A stretch of 50,089 nt of DNA from an uncultured Muribaculaceae bacterium (GCA_910577355.1 CAJTMY010000009.1:21516-71604); one strand, 5' to 3'. Counted from the stretch's first letter, positions 15,736 to 24,063 are shown. Notes: generated by a model from the letters alone, not told the origin. A program made the numbers and translations.

Positions 15736-18700
15736 TTAGAATTTAAGGTTGACACCGATAAGGAAGGTGCGTGTGGAGGGATAGAAACCCTGATCTACGC
15801 CCTGTACCCAGCTCGTGTTGCCCCAGTTGCCGTCGGTACCGATCTCGGGGTCGAAGCCTTTGTACTTTGTGATGGTGAAGATATTGTTGGCGCTTACATA
15901 CAGGCGGCACTGCGACAGAGGCATGCCCTTGAACAGACTCTTGAAGTCATATCCGAGTGTTAGACTCTGGAGGCGGAAATAGTCGGCGTTGTCGACAAAT
16001 ATGTCGGAGATGTACGACCAGTTGGTGCTTGATGCGGTGGCGGGCTTGGGATAGCGGTTGGATGTGCCTTCGCCGGTCCATACCCGGCTTGCGAGTGCGT
16101 ATGTCCAGTTGTCATAGCCGGATGAGTTGTGGTCGCGGTAGCAGTTGGCGATCTGCTGGCCGAACGCGCCGTAGAAGTTGGCGCCGAGGTCGAAGCCCTT
16201 GTAGAACAACTGAAGGTTGAGACCCATGGTGACGTCGGGATGCGGGTCGCCGATGTTCATCTTGTCCTTGTCGGAGATCTGTCCGTCGCCGTCGCGGTCA
16301 AAGAAGATCACATCGCCGGGGGTGGCCTGAGGCATTATCTTGTTGCCGTCGGCGTTGACGTATGCGTCGATCTGTTCCTGATTCTGGAATACGCCGAGGG
16401 TCTTGTATCCATAGAAGTAGCCTATAGGCTCGCCTATCTCGATGCGCGAGATGAAGCCGGAGTTCTGCAGTATCGCGTCGCCGGGGCCGTCGATCGAGCC
16501 GGAGTCGTTGGCGAGGCGTGTCACCTTGTTCTTGTTGTAGGCCATGTTGGCGCCCACCGAGTAGGAGAAGTCGCCCACTTTGTCGTTCCATGTGATGCCG
16601 AGCTCTACGCCCTGGTTGCGTACGTCACCGCCGTTGATGGTGGGGGCGCCTGTACCGTAGGAGGCGAGGATGGGCGCGCTCACGAGCCAGTCTTTGGTGG
16701 TCTTGCGGTACCAGTCGAACACCAGACCGAGGCGGCTGTTGAGGAAGCGGGCGTCGACGCCGATATCCCATTGGTCGGAGCGTTCCCACGACAGGTCGGG
16801 GTTGGCGATCTTGTTGGGATACGAGCCTATGATCTTGCCCACCTTGTCGTCGCCGAAGAAATAGTCGGCGCCGCCGATGGCGATTGTGGCGAGGTACTGG
16901 AAGTTGGCTATGTTGCAGTTGCCGTTCTGACCCCAGCTGGCGCGGAGCTTGAGTTGGTTGAGCCAGTCGCGGGTCGGTTCCATGAAGTGCTCCTCGTTGA
17001 TGTTCCAACCTGCGGAGAACGAGGGGAACACACCCCAGCGGTGTCCGCGTGCGAAGTTGGATGACCCGTCGGCACGTACCGTTGCGGTGGCCATGTACTT
17101 GCCATCATAGTCGTAGCTTATACGGCCGAAGTATGAATTGATGGCACCCTTGCCGCTCGGGCCGCCCCACAGATTCCATGCGGCGCCCTCGTAGTCGACG
17201 GCGAGCGATGTGCCGTTGCCGATGTATGCGTGGAGCCAGTCGCCGAAGGTGTTGTCCTTGCGCGATGCGCCCACGTTCTCGCCGTATCCCCACTTCTCGG
17301 CCGACATGCCGGCGAGAGCGGTGAGACTGTTTTTATCGATGCTGAAATTGTAGGAGATTGTGTTTTCCCACGACCATGCGAAGTCGTTTCCGGAGCTTTG
17401 GCTGATGTTGTCGGTGGATGCCGAGCCGAATACGCCGTCGTTGTAGGGTGTGGAGTAGCTGCGCGATGTCCAGCCGCTGTAGCCGAAGCCGAAGTTGGTG
17501 CGGAGCACGAGGTTCTTTATGGGCTCGAGCTGCAGGTAGAAGTTGCCGCGTGCCGAATAGCTCTTGTTGTTGTTCTGGTCGGCTCCGCCGCGGGTGGCAA
17601 TGTTGATGGGGTTGTGCTGCGAGTCGTTGAGCCAGCTCGCACCCGGGGTGATTTTGCCTTCTTCGTCGCGGACAGACATCAGGGGCGATGCCTTGAGAGC
17701 CTGACGCACGGTATTTGACCATGCGCCGCCGGTGCTTATGGCGTCGAGGCCGTCCTTGTTGGTGTAGTTGAGCATGAGGTTCTCACCGAATACAAGGAGA
17801 TTGCGGTCGTGGAGCTTGATGAGGTTCCAGTCGCTGTTTATGCGTGCGGTATAGCGCTCAAACTTCGAGTTGATATAGTCGCGGAGCATGACACCCTCCT
17901 GCGAGGTGTATCCGATACCTATGGAGTAACTGCCCATCTGGCTGCCGCCGCTCACGCCGAAGTTGTAGCTCTGCTGCGGGGCGTCGCTGCCTATCATTTC
18001 GTCGAGCCAGTCGGTGCCGTTCCAGCCGTTCTGTATGCGTTCCCAGATGTTGGCGGGGACGATGGTCGACCAGTCGAGGGGCGCGTTGCCCTCGAACATG
18101 CGTGCCACGTCGTATATATACATATATTCCTTGGCATTGAGCATCTGGGGTCGCTTGGCGATATTCTGCCAGCCCACGTAGCCGTCGAATGTGATACGTG
18201 TGCGGCCCTCGCTGCCGTGCTTTGTGGTGACAAGGATTACGCCGTTGGCGGCACGCGCGCCGTAAATAGCGGTGGATGCCGCGTCCTTGAGTACATCGAG
18301 GCTTTCGATGTCGTTGGGATTAAGGGCATTGAGATTGGCCATCCCGCCTACCAGTCCGTCGATGACTACGATAGGATTGGTGTCGCCGTTGGTGCCGACG
18401 CCGCGGATGTTGACCTTGAAGCCTGCATCGGGCTTGCCGCCCTGGCTCATGATGTTCACACCGGGGGTCTGGCCCTGAAGGGCGCCGACGGCGGTGACGG
18501 TGTTGCGGGCGGCAATATCATCGCCTTTCACCTGCGTGGTGGCGCCGGTGATGAGTTTCTTTTTCTGCACGCCGTAGCCGATTGCCACAACTTCGTCGAG
18601 CATGGTCTCGCTCTCCTCGAGGGTGACGGTGATGTCGGTCTCGCCGGTCTGCACTTTCACGGATTTGGGGTTGTAGCCCACGTACGAGAATCTGAGAGTG

Positions 18701-18900
18701 GAACCGACAGCGACACGGATATTGAACTTGCCGTCGATATCGGTTACTGTGGCGGCGCCGGTGCCGTCGCTCACGACGCTGACACCGATGAGGGGCTCCC
18801 CGCCGGTGTCGACTACCGTACCGCCCAGTGAAACGTTCTGCGCCGAAACGGACAGCAGACTCACCAGAGCGAGAATCAGTAAAGTGATCCTAAGTTTCAT
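15736..18900 (-). CDS. SusC/RagA family TonB-dependent outer-membrane transporter
   Basis: The 1054-residue protein has a signal peptide (about 1-20), an N-terminal carboxypeptidase-D regulatory-like beta domain (about 24-95), a plug domain (about 105-225, with DEVVAIGYG, the LQGQTPGVNI segment and DVLKDAASTAIYGARAANGV), and a 22-strand barrel ending in the usual aromatic terminus (GVNLKF). It takes oligosaccharides across the outer membrane with energy from TonB/ExbBD. No anti-sigma-interacting (STN) domain precedes the plug, so control is more likely through the hybrid two-component protein than an ECF sigma/anti-sigma pair. It leads the susC-susD-lipoprotein operon, with an operator-like block upstream shared with the sugar-kinase operon. 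Confidence 0.96.
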   Translation of the reverse strand: MKLRITLLILALVSLLSVSAQNVSLGGTVVDTGGEPLIGVSVVSDGTGAATVTDIDGKFNIRVAVGSTLRFSYVGYNPKSVKVQTGETDITVTLEESETMLDEVVAIGYGVQKKKLITGATTQVKGDDIAARNTVTAVGALQGQTPGVNIMSQGGKPDAGFKVNIRGVGTNGDTNPIVVIDGLVGGMANLNALNPNDIESLDVLKDAASTAIYGARAANGVILVTTKHGSEGRTRITFDGYVGWQNIAKRPQMLNAKEYMYIYDVARMFEGNAPLDWSTIVPANIWERIQNGWNGTDWLDEMIGSDAPQQSYNFGVSGGSQMGSYSIGIGYTSQEGVMLRDYINSKFERYTARINSDWNLIKLHDRNLLVFGENLMLNYTNKDGLDAISTGGAWSNTVRQALKASPLMSVRDEEGKITPGASWLNDSQHNPINIATRGGADQNNNKSYSARGNFYLQLEPIKNLVLRTNFGFGYSGWTSRSYSTPYNDGVFGSASTDNISQSSGNDFAWSWENTISYNFSIDKNSLTALAGMSAEKWGYGENVGASRKDNTFGDWLHAYIGNGTSLAVDYEGAAWNLWGGPSGKGAINSYFGRISYDYDGKYMATATVRADGSSNFARGHRWGVFPSFSAGWNINEEHFMEPTRDWLNQLKLRASWGQNGNCNIANFQYLATIAIGGADYFFGDDKVGKIIGSYPNKIANPDLSWERSDQWDIGVDARFLNSRLGLVFDWYRKTTKDWLVSAPILASYGTGAPTINGGDVRNQGVELGITWNDKVGDFSYSVGANMAYNKNKVTRLANDSGSIDGPGDAILQNSGFISRIEIGEPIGYFYGYKTLGVFQNQEQIDAYVNADGNKIMPQATPGDVIFFDRDGDGQISDKDKMNIGDPHPDVTMGLNLQLFYKGFDLGANFYGAFGQQIANCYRDHNSSGYDNWTYALASRVWTGEGTSNRYPKPATASSTNWSYISDIFVDNADYFRLQSLTLGYDFKSLFKGMPLSQCRLYVSANNIFTITKYKGFDPEIGTDGNWGNTSWVQGVDQGFYPSTRTFLIGVNLKF

Positions 18901-18934
18901 GTGATTAGTTTTTGGTTAATTAAAATGTATTTTC

Positions 18935-18949
18935 AAATCGTTCGGAAGG
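18935..18949 (-). repeat. 15-base motif in the susC leader, shared with the GH20 leader
   Basis: The minus strand reads CCTTCCGAACGATTT. An identical 15-mer stands on the plus strand at 30222-30236, in the leader of the GH20 gene and in the opposite orientation to transcription. In the susC leader it is flanked by TTCAAA and TTTGAA, giving an inverted repeat with a 14-base centre. Both copies lie about 14-36 bases downstream of the inferred transcription starts. A DNA site for a regulator is the simplest reading. Confidence 0.5.
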
Positions 18950-18967
18950 ACTTTGAATTTTCATCAG

Positions 18968-18975
18968 CAAAATTA
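18968..18975 (-). promoter_or_regulatory. -7 promoter box for the susC operon
   Basis: TAATTTTG on the minus strand fits TAnnTTTG. No TTTG or TTG stands 19-21 bases upstream, where the sequence is a C-rich stretch, which suggests that transcription needs an activator. The predicted start is near 18962, giving a leader of about 60 bases. Confidence 0.6.
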
Positions 18976-18995
18976 GCCACAGAGACAGGCGCGGG

Positions 18996-19021
18996 GGTTG
19001 AGAAACAATCAAAAACAGTTT
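18996..19021 (-). promoter_or_regulatory. Operator-like block upstream of susC
   Basis: On the minus strand the block reads AAACTGTTTTTGATTGTTT followed, after three bases, by AACC. The same pattern (AAACTGTTTTTGANNGTTT, then AACC at the same offset) is found at 24008-24033 ahead of the ROK kinase operon. In both places it starts exactly 46 bases before the -7 box. This suits an activator site for the AraC-type output domain of the linked hybrid regulator; binding is inferred. Confidence 0.55.
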
Positions 19022-19103
19022 GAATTTTATCAAAAGATGTTAATCGGTGTTTTTTAACCTTAACGGGATATCGCAATCACACAGCGGTTTGCGTCTTGTC
19101 ATA

Positions 19104-19141
19104 ATGACAGCAGACCCGCGTCACCGCGAGTCTGCCGTCAT
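19104..19141 (-). terminator. Long RNA hairpin after the GH18-ThuA gene
   Basis: Arms 19104-19120 and 19125-19141 with a four-base loop pair over 17 positions. The two A-C mismatches of the plus strand become U-G pairs on the minus strand, so the structure is complete only in minus-strand RNA. It lies about 70 bases past the GH18-ThuA stop. There is no U-tract, so it may protect the 3' end or act with Rho rather than terminate by itself. Confidence 0.55.
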
Positions 19142-19211
19142 CTTCTTTACCTCAGTCAAAAAATTGTATCTCTTCCAAATTATCTATTATCTGAATATCG
19201 CATATGCCGAA

Positions 19212-20915
19212 TCAATCATCCTTGCCGAGAGTCCAGCCGATGGCGTTGGAGAACATACGCCGGAAGGCCTCCGACTCGAACAGCCGCGGGCTGTGGCCGG
19301 GCTGGAAGTATACGTTGCGGGCTTTCTTGCCGGGGTTGACCCAAACTACGGGATGGTCGCCCATGCGCACGTCCGACGCGGGGATATAGCTGTCCTCGTC
19401 GACCGATGCAAGTACCGATACATTGGATCGGGGCGATGTATTGTATGTATACCACTCGTCGTCGGGGAGCACGAATGTTGAGTCGACACCCTGCATCACG
19501 GGGTGAGTGGCGTTTTCTACCTTTACGGTGCCGTCGGCAAGCGGGGCGATATAATTCTTGAAAGTGATATCGCCCATGAAGTTCGAGAACCATCGCCACA
19601 GCGGGTAGCCGTCAAATTCGCCGAGCAGCGTGGCGTGGTGGAAGCCTATCCATCCGCCGCGGCCATTGTCGATATAGTCGATGAATGCCTTCTCGGCTTC
19701 GGCCGGCCAGGTGTATGGAGGAAAATCGAGCTGGATTATCAGGTCGTATCCGTCGAGGAATGTCCCGGTGACAGGATCTGCATTGCGTATTTCAGTGACA
19801 GCCAGGCCGTGAGTGTCGGCATAGCCTTTGAGCCATGTCATCGCACGCGATGTGAAGTGGCCATGCTGGCCACCGCCCTCGCTGAGCACGAGGATGCGGC
19901 GCTTGTCTTTCTGATTCTTGATACGCGAGGCGAGGGTGTTGCGGAGTGTGCCGGCGTCATCATCGCCGGAATAGTCCCAATACATCACTCCGCGCAGATC
20001 GTGCTCAAGTATGTAGTCGCACTTTATATCGAGCGACCGGGCATCGTCATATCCAATCACCGGCACACCGTCGGCGTTGACCATGAAGGGTACTTTGGCC
20101 ACATTGTCGAATATCAGACTGTAGCCATCACCTTCCTTGATATTGCGGAATCCTGATCCTCGTTTCTCCTTGCCGCCGCGGCCATAGAACGGAACACCCA
20201 TCACGAGCTTGTCGACGGGGACGCCGGCGGCGATATGAGCCTTGACAGACACGTCGCAGGTCATGTCGGGTGTGTTCTCCGACGGAAAGAGAGCAGCGTG
20301 GTGCTTCGGAGCATCCGCCATATCGTATGTCATGATATTGACAAAATCGAGGTATGGTACCACACCCTTGTAGTCGATATGTTGGGCGCCGGCGGCAGTG
20401 GCTATTGTGACGAGGCGCTTCTTGCCGAGTGTATCGCGCAGTTGTTTGATAAGCAGTGTGAAGTTGTCTCGGTCGGCCGGGCTTGACGAGATGCCGGCGG
20501 CACTGCTGCCGGGATATTCCCAGTCGATGTCTATGCCGTCGAGGTTGAATTCCTCGACTATACGGAGACAATCCTCGGCAAATTTGCGACGGTTGTCGGC
20601 TGAGGCGGCCATTTCGCTGAAATTGCCTGCGCCCCAACCGCCTACCGAGAGCATTACCTTGAGATCGGGATCTGTCTGTTTGAGGGCTGCGATGGCACGG
20701 AGCCTGTCGGGATTGTTCACGTTGACGCCGTCGAAAGTATCCTTGACGAGGCCGAACGCATAGTTGATATGTGTGAGAGTGGCTGGATCGGGCATCACAT
20801 CGGTCCACGATGTGACGTATCCCACTATCACCTTGTCTGTATTGCGGGCGCTGCCGGTAAAGCCGCAGAGCAGGCATGCCATCAGGGCAGCCATGAGACG
20901 AGACATGTATTTCAT
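19212..20915 (-). CDS. GH18 glycosidase fused to a ThuA domain, secreted
   Basis: The 567-residue protein has a signal peptide (about 1-23) and two parts. Residues about 28-335 form a GH18 domain of the chitinase/endo-N-acetylglucosaminidase group, with SVGG (90-93), the complete catalytic DGIDIDWEYP (126-135, acid Glu133), IMTYDMAD (194-201) and a late MYWDYSGDDD. After a short link, residues about 338-567 form a ThuA-like domain with ILVLSEGGGQHGHF, GGWIGFHHA (420-428) and DDEWYTYNTSPR. GH18 enzymes retain configuration using the substrate N-acetyl group, so the target should contain GlcNAc. The reading frame is uninterrupted across the junction, so this is a real fusion. It is the last gene of the kinase operon (20 bases after the permease stop). 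Confidence 0.88.
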   Translation of the reverse strand: MKYMSRLMAALMACLLCGFTGSARNTDKVIVGYVTSWTDVMPDPATLTHINYAFGLVKDTFDGVNVNNPDRLRAIAALKQTDPDLKVMLSVGGWGAGNFSEMAASADNRRKFAEDCLRIVEEFNLDGIDIDWEYPGSSAAGISSSPADRDNFTLLIKQLRDTLGKKRLVTIATAAGAQHIDYKGVVPYLDFVNIMTYDMADAPKHHAALFPSENTPDMTCDVSVKAHIAAGVPVDKLVMGVPFYGRGGKEKRGSGFRNIKEGDGYSLIFDNVAKVPFMVNADGVPVIGYDDARSLDIKCDYILEHDLRGVMYWDYSGDDDAGTLRNTLASRIKNQKDKRRILVLSEGGGQHGHFTSRAMTWLKGYADTHGLAVTEIRNADPVTGTFLDGYDLIIQLDFPPYTWPAEAEKAFIDYIDNGRGGWIGFHHATLLGEFDGYPLWRWFSNFMGDITFKNYIAPLADGTVKVENATHPVMQGVDSTFVLPDDEWYTYNTSPRSNVSVLASVDEDSYIPASDVRMGDHPVVWVNPGKKARNVYFQPGHSPRLFESEAFRRMFSNAIGWTLGKDD

Positions 20916-20935
20916 GTTATGGTATAGGATAAGGG

Positions 20936-22231
20936 TTATTGTTCGGAAACGGTATCACGGTCGGCCGGACGTACGCGCGAGCCCCAAAGCGCATAAAGGA
21001 GCATGATGAGCTCGCATGCCACGACAAGCCACCATGTGCCGCGCCACGAGCCGATAATGTCGGCGCATATTCCCTGAAGGAGCGGCAGTATGGCTCCGCC
21101 CACCACGCCGATCATGAACACGCCCGAGGCGATGGTGGTGTATCGGCCGAGATCCTTGACAGCAAGAGTGAATATGGCGCCCCACATTATCGAGTGACAC
21201 AGGCCCACGGCGGCGAGTATCCATGGATTGTCGGCCATGATGGCGGCCACCGTGAGGATCGCGGCGCCGGCGGTGGTGACTGTAAGCTGCACGCGAGGGG
21301 GAACGGAGCTGAGGGTGCTGCCGACAAGCCGTCCCACAAGTATGCCACCCCAATATATCGTGGCTATCAGCGCGGGCGAAGACATATCGAGGTCGAAGGC
21401 ATACATCGTGATATTAGCACCTATACATACTTCGGCGCCGACATAGAAGAATATAGCCACAACGCCCAGCGTGAGATGACGGAACGACCATACGCTGCGC
21501 GGGAGCGTCACACCCTCGGCCGCGCGCGTGCCGCTGATGTCGGGGAGTGACACCCGCAGCAGACCGATACCTGTCGCCGTCATGGTCAAGGCGAGTATAA
21601 GGAACGGAATCATGAGCATGTCGACAGCCACGTCCTCCATGGCCACGCCGCCGAATATTATCCCAGATACAAAGTAGGGCGCCACGGTGGTGCCCACAGC
21701 GTTGGCCGAACCGCCTATGGCGAGACGCTGCACGCTCTGGGTACCACGCACCTCACAGGCCGACAGATATGGATTGATGACTACCTGAAGCACCGTGACA
21801 CTGCCACCTACCGTGAAAGATCCCAACAGGAATACAAGAAATGCCGGCGGAAGCGACATGCTGCCGAGCATCATGGCTGCGTCGGGTCGGGCGGAGGCAC
21901 TCCATGCCGATATGAAGAAGAAAAGCAGCCCGGCGCTCATCATCATCATGCCGCGCACCAGTGTGGAGCGGTAGCCATAACGGTTGATCCAGCGGGAGCC
22001 CAGACCTCCGCATACCGGATAGGCAAGAAACCATGAGAAGGTGATAAGTGTGGCGAAGGTATTCTGCAGCGAGCCCATGCCGTTGAGGAATGCCTCCTTG
22101 AGCGGTGCCTGAAACTGTGTGTTGACCGTGGTGAGGAATCCTACCACGAAGAAAAGTGTCACCATGGTGACAAAGGCCGTGACATAATTGGCCTGCGCGG
22201 TTGTACGCGTCTGTATGTTGTCGCTGTTCAT
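20936..22231 (-). CDS. Major facilitator amino-sugar permease (NagP/FucP type)
   Basis: The 431-residue protein has 12 predicted membrane segments and belongs to the FHS group of MFS proton-sugar symporters (FucP, GlcP, NagP). Supporting segments are FVVGFLTTVNTQFQAPLKEAF in the first helix region, SWFLAYPVCGGLGSRWINRYGYRSTLVRG (FAYFxxxxPxG-type loop), and GVFMIGVVGGAILPLLQG. In Bacteroidota and proteobacteria, members next to nagB and hexosaminidases take up GlcNAc; that substrate is an inference from context. The frame runs 139 codons further upstream, but those residues are Arg/Pro-rich and overlap nagB, so the start at 22231 is taken. It lies two bases after the nagB stop. Confidence 0.88.
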   Translation of the reverse strand: MNSDNIQTRTTAQANYVTAFVTMVTLFFVVGFLTTVNTQFQAPLKEAFLNGMGSLQNTFATLITFSWFLAYPVCGGLGSRWINRYGYRSTLVRGMMMMSAGLLFFFISAWSASARPDAAMMLGSMSLPPAFLVFLLGSFTVGGSVTVLQVVINPYLSACEVRGTQSVQRLAIGGSANAVGTTVAPYFVSGIIFGGVAMEDVAVDMLMIPFLILALTMTATGIGLLRVSLPDISGTRAAEGVTLPRSVWSFRHLTLGVVAIFFYVGAEVCIGANITMYAFDLDMSSPALIATIYWGGILVGRLVGSTLSSVPPRVQLTVTTAGAAILTVAAIMADNPWILAAVGLCHSIMWGAIFTLAVKDLGRYTTIASGVFMIGVVGGAILPLLQGICADIIGSWRGTWWLVVACELIMLLYALWGSRVRPADRDTVSEQ

Positions 22232-22233
22232 GA

Positions 22234-22983
22234 TCAGTTGTTGCGAAGTGATTCTATATCGATAAGCGCCGCCGCGTCGCGGTCGAGCAGGAATTGGCAG
22301 GCCGGGTGCAGCTGCAATATTGAGGCAGGTACATCTGAGGAGACAGGGCCGCAGAGCATCTCGCGCACTATGGCTGCCTTGTTGCCGCCGTTGGCCACCA
22401 GCACTATACGGCGGGCGTGCATTATCTCGCGCAGGCCGAGGGTGACTCCGCCAAGGGGTACACCGGCCGGTGTGGCCGTCTCGCGGCGGATGCGGGCTTC
22501 GAGCACCGGATCCATCGATGCCGTGCCGGCGGTGCAGTTGAGTGCCGATCCGGGTTGGTTGAAGCCGAGATGCCCATTCTCGCCCAGCCCGAGTATAAGC
22601 AGGTCGATGCCTCCGCGACGTTTTATCTCGCCGGTGAAGCGGCGGCATTCGGCGCTGAAATCATCCGAGCGCGTCGGGAGCATAAGGAAATGATCTTCAT
22701 CGATGCCGAGTCCGTCGATTATCTCGGTGCGGAGCATGGTGTAGCATGCTCCGGCATACTCGCGGTCGACGCCTGTCACCTCGTCGAGGCCGAAAAATGT
22801 GACGCGCGAGGTATCGAAATCGAGATTGTTGTGTATGTCGCACACGAGCCGGTGAATGTTGCCGGTAGTGCGGCCGGTCGACAGGCCTATCACCGCCTGT
22901 GGACGGGCGCATATCATATCGACGATGTATCGCGCCGCGGTAATGTCGAATTGCCGTCGGTCGGCAGCTACTGTGATATTCAT
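22234..22983 (-). CDS. nagB: Glucosamine-6-phosphate deaminase
   Basis: The 249-residue protein is a full-length NagB, which converts glucosamine-6-phosphate to fructose-6-phosphate and ammonia in the cytoplasm. It shows GLSTGRTTGNIHR (33-45, phosphate binding), FFGLDEVTGV (63-72, catalytic Asp67), and GLGENGHLGFNQPG (132-145, active-site His138). It is shorter than Escherichia coli NagB and lacks an obvious C-terminal allosteric extension, as in monomeric Gram-positive forms. The start overlaps the ROK kinase stop by four bases; the permease follows two bases on. The window holds no NagA deacetylase. Confidence 0.94.
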   Translation of the reverse strand: MNITVAADRRQFDITAARYIVDMICARPQAVIGLSTGRTTGNIHRLVCDIHNNLDFDTSRVTFFGLDEVTGVDREYAGACYTMLRTEIIDGLGIDEDHFLMLPTRSDDFSAECRRFTGEIKRRGGIDLLILGLGENGHLGFNQPGSALNCTAGTASMDPVLEARIRRETATPAGVPLGGVTLGLREIMHARRIVLVANGGNKAAIVREMLCGPVSSDVPASILQLHPACQFLLDRDAAALIDIESLRNN

Positions 22984-23942
22984 GCGAGTACAGGATTTTT
23001 AGCGTTCATGGCCACTGCGGCAGCGCCGAGAAGGCCTATTTTTGAAGGATCAAGGCGTGTGAGCACCACACCGTTGGTTACAAACCGCATGGTGTGCCTG
23101 TGGAGCCGCATAATTATATTGTTGAACATCATAGGATCGCTTACTATACCACCGCCGAGCACCACTGTGTCGGGATCTGTGACGCGCACAAGGTTCATGA
23201 TAAGGTTGGCGATACCGCTTGCAGCATTGTTGACAAGCAGGCTGCACAGGCTGTCGTTGCGGCGGGCAAGCTCGTATATGCGTCGCACGTCCACACGCAC
23301 GCCGCCGAGCTCCGGCACCTCGAGGGTCGAATCGGGATAGTGAGGGCGCAACATACGGGCGCAAAGATCGAACCCTATGCCCGATGCGATAGCCTCGACA
23401 CAGTCGGTGCGTCCGCAGCAGCATTTCACACCTGTGTTTATGCCCACTCTGGTGTGTCCCACCTCGCCGGCATTGAAATGGCTGCCGCGGGTTATGCGGC
23501 CGTCCACCACTGTACCGGCGGCAATGCCGGTGCCGATATTGATATATATGAAGTTGTCGCTGATGCGTCCGTAGCCCCAACGCTGCTCGGCCGCGGTGGC
23601 ACTCTTTACGTCGTTGCCCAGAAAACACGGCAGCCCGAATGTCTCCGAGATCTCACCGGCGAGTCTTATTGGCTGCGAACGGTCGAGGTCTATCTGCAGC
23701 CACTGCCCTGTCTCGGTGTCGACGCGCCCTATCATGCCGATGCCTATGGCAGCCGGCCGACGGTCGCCGCAGCCTACCGAACGCATGTAGTCGCATAACG
23801 ACGATTTTATGATCCCGACCGCCGACTGCTGGTTGACGTAGCCGGTGGTATATTTCTTGGAGGCGATTATGTTGCCGTCGGTGTCGACTTCACCGATGAG
23901 CAGCTTGGTGCCTCCGAAGTCAAGTCCTAAAAATGTTTCCAT
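22980..23942 (-). CDS. ROK family sugar kinase (probable GlcNAc/GlcN kinase)
   Basis: The 320-residue protein has the ATP-binding GLDFGGTKL (6-14), the catalytic GNDV (109-112, Asp111), GEVGH (159-163) and the ROK zinc motif with CCCGRTDC (174-181). These are all the marks of an active ROK kinase rather than a ROK repressor; there is no N-terminal helix-turn-helix. Placement ahead of nagB and an amino-sugar permease points to phosphorylation of N-acetylglucosamine or glucosamine at C6, though ROK kinases also use glucose, mannose and ManNAc. It leads the kinase-nagB-permease-GH18 operon and carries an operator-like block upstream. The four-base ATGA-type overlap with nagB suggests coupled translation. 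Confidence 0.9.
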   Translation of the reverse strand: METFLGLDFGGTKLLIGEVDTDGNIIASKKYTTGYVNQQSAVGIIKSSLCDYMRSVGCGDRRPAAIGIGMIGRVDTETGQWLQIDLDRSQPIRLAGEISETFGLPCFLGNDVKSATAAEQRWGYGRISDNFIYINIGTGIAAGTVVDGRITRGSHFNAGEVGHTRVGINTGVKCCCGRTDCVEAIASGIGFDLCARMLRPHYPDSTLEVPELGGVRVDVRRIYELARRNDSLCSLLVNNAASGIANLIMNLVRVTDPDTVVLGGGIVSDPMMFNNIIMRLHRHTMRFVTNGVVLTRLDPSKIGLLGAAAVAMNAKNPVLA

Positions 23943-23979
23943 GTGATTGCAGGTTGGTTTTTCGATTCTGTTACGGTTG

Positions 23980-23987
23980 CAAATTTA
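23980..23987 (-). promoter_or_regulatory. -7 promoter box for the kinase-nagB operon
   Basis: TAAATTTG on the minus strand fits TAnnTTTG; the predicted start is near 23975, with a leader of about 32 bases. No -33 box is seen at the normal spacing, as for the susC promoter. Confidence 0.58.
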
Positions 23988-24007
23988 GGCTGTAATATGA
24001 CTGTGAT

Positions 24008-24033
24008 GGTTTAAAAACTGTCAAAAACAGTTT
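24008..24033 (-). promoter_or_regulatory. Operator-like block upstream of the kinase-nagB operon
   Basis: On the minus strand the 19-mer AAACTGTTTTTGACAGTTT is an inverted repeat (AAACTGT and ACAGTTT around five bases), with AACC seven positions further. It matches the susC block at 17 of these 19 bases, and both begin 46 bases before the -7 box. It lies between the hybrid regulator stop and the kinase promoter. It could also act as a weak AT-rich terminator for the regulator gene, but the conserved spacing argues for a protein-binding site. Confidence 0.55.
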
Positions 24034-24063
24034 AAAAAACGGTCTGAACGACTCATGGTGCGT

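Larger units (their letters stand above)
18901..19211. other. Regulatory gap between the GH18-ThuA gene and susC
   Basis: This 311-base interval holds no credible gene. Reading towards susC it contains a hairpin at the end of the GH18 transcript, an operator-like block, a -7 box, and a leader with a 15-base motif also found ahead of the GH20 gene; each is listed separately. The rest is AT-rich (for example 19020-19075 and 19141-19200) without a recognisable RNA gene. Confidence 0.7.

Noticed and set aside
14281..15963. Long open frame on the plus strand opposite susD and the end of susC
   Set aside because: It lies wholly antisense to clear SusD/SusC proteins, its product resembles no family, and GC-rich codon use produces such frames widely in this window.
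22232..22648. Extension of the permease by 139 residues upstream
   Set aside because: The added residues are Arg/Pro-rich, overlap nagB and precede a normal MFS start; no membrane segment or domain is gained.
24008..24033. Reading AAACTGTTTTTGACAGTTT only as a terminator of the HTCS gene
   Set aside because: The stem is AT-rich and weak, and the same block with the same promoter spacing occurs ahead of susC, which favours an operator. A minor terminator effect is not excluded.
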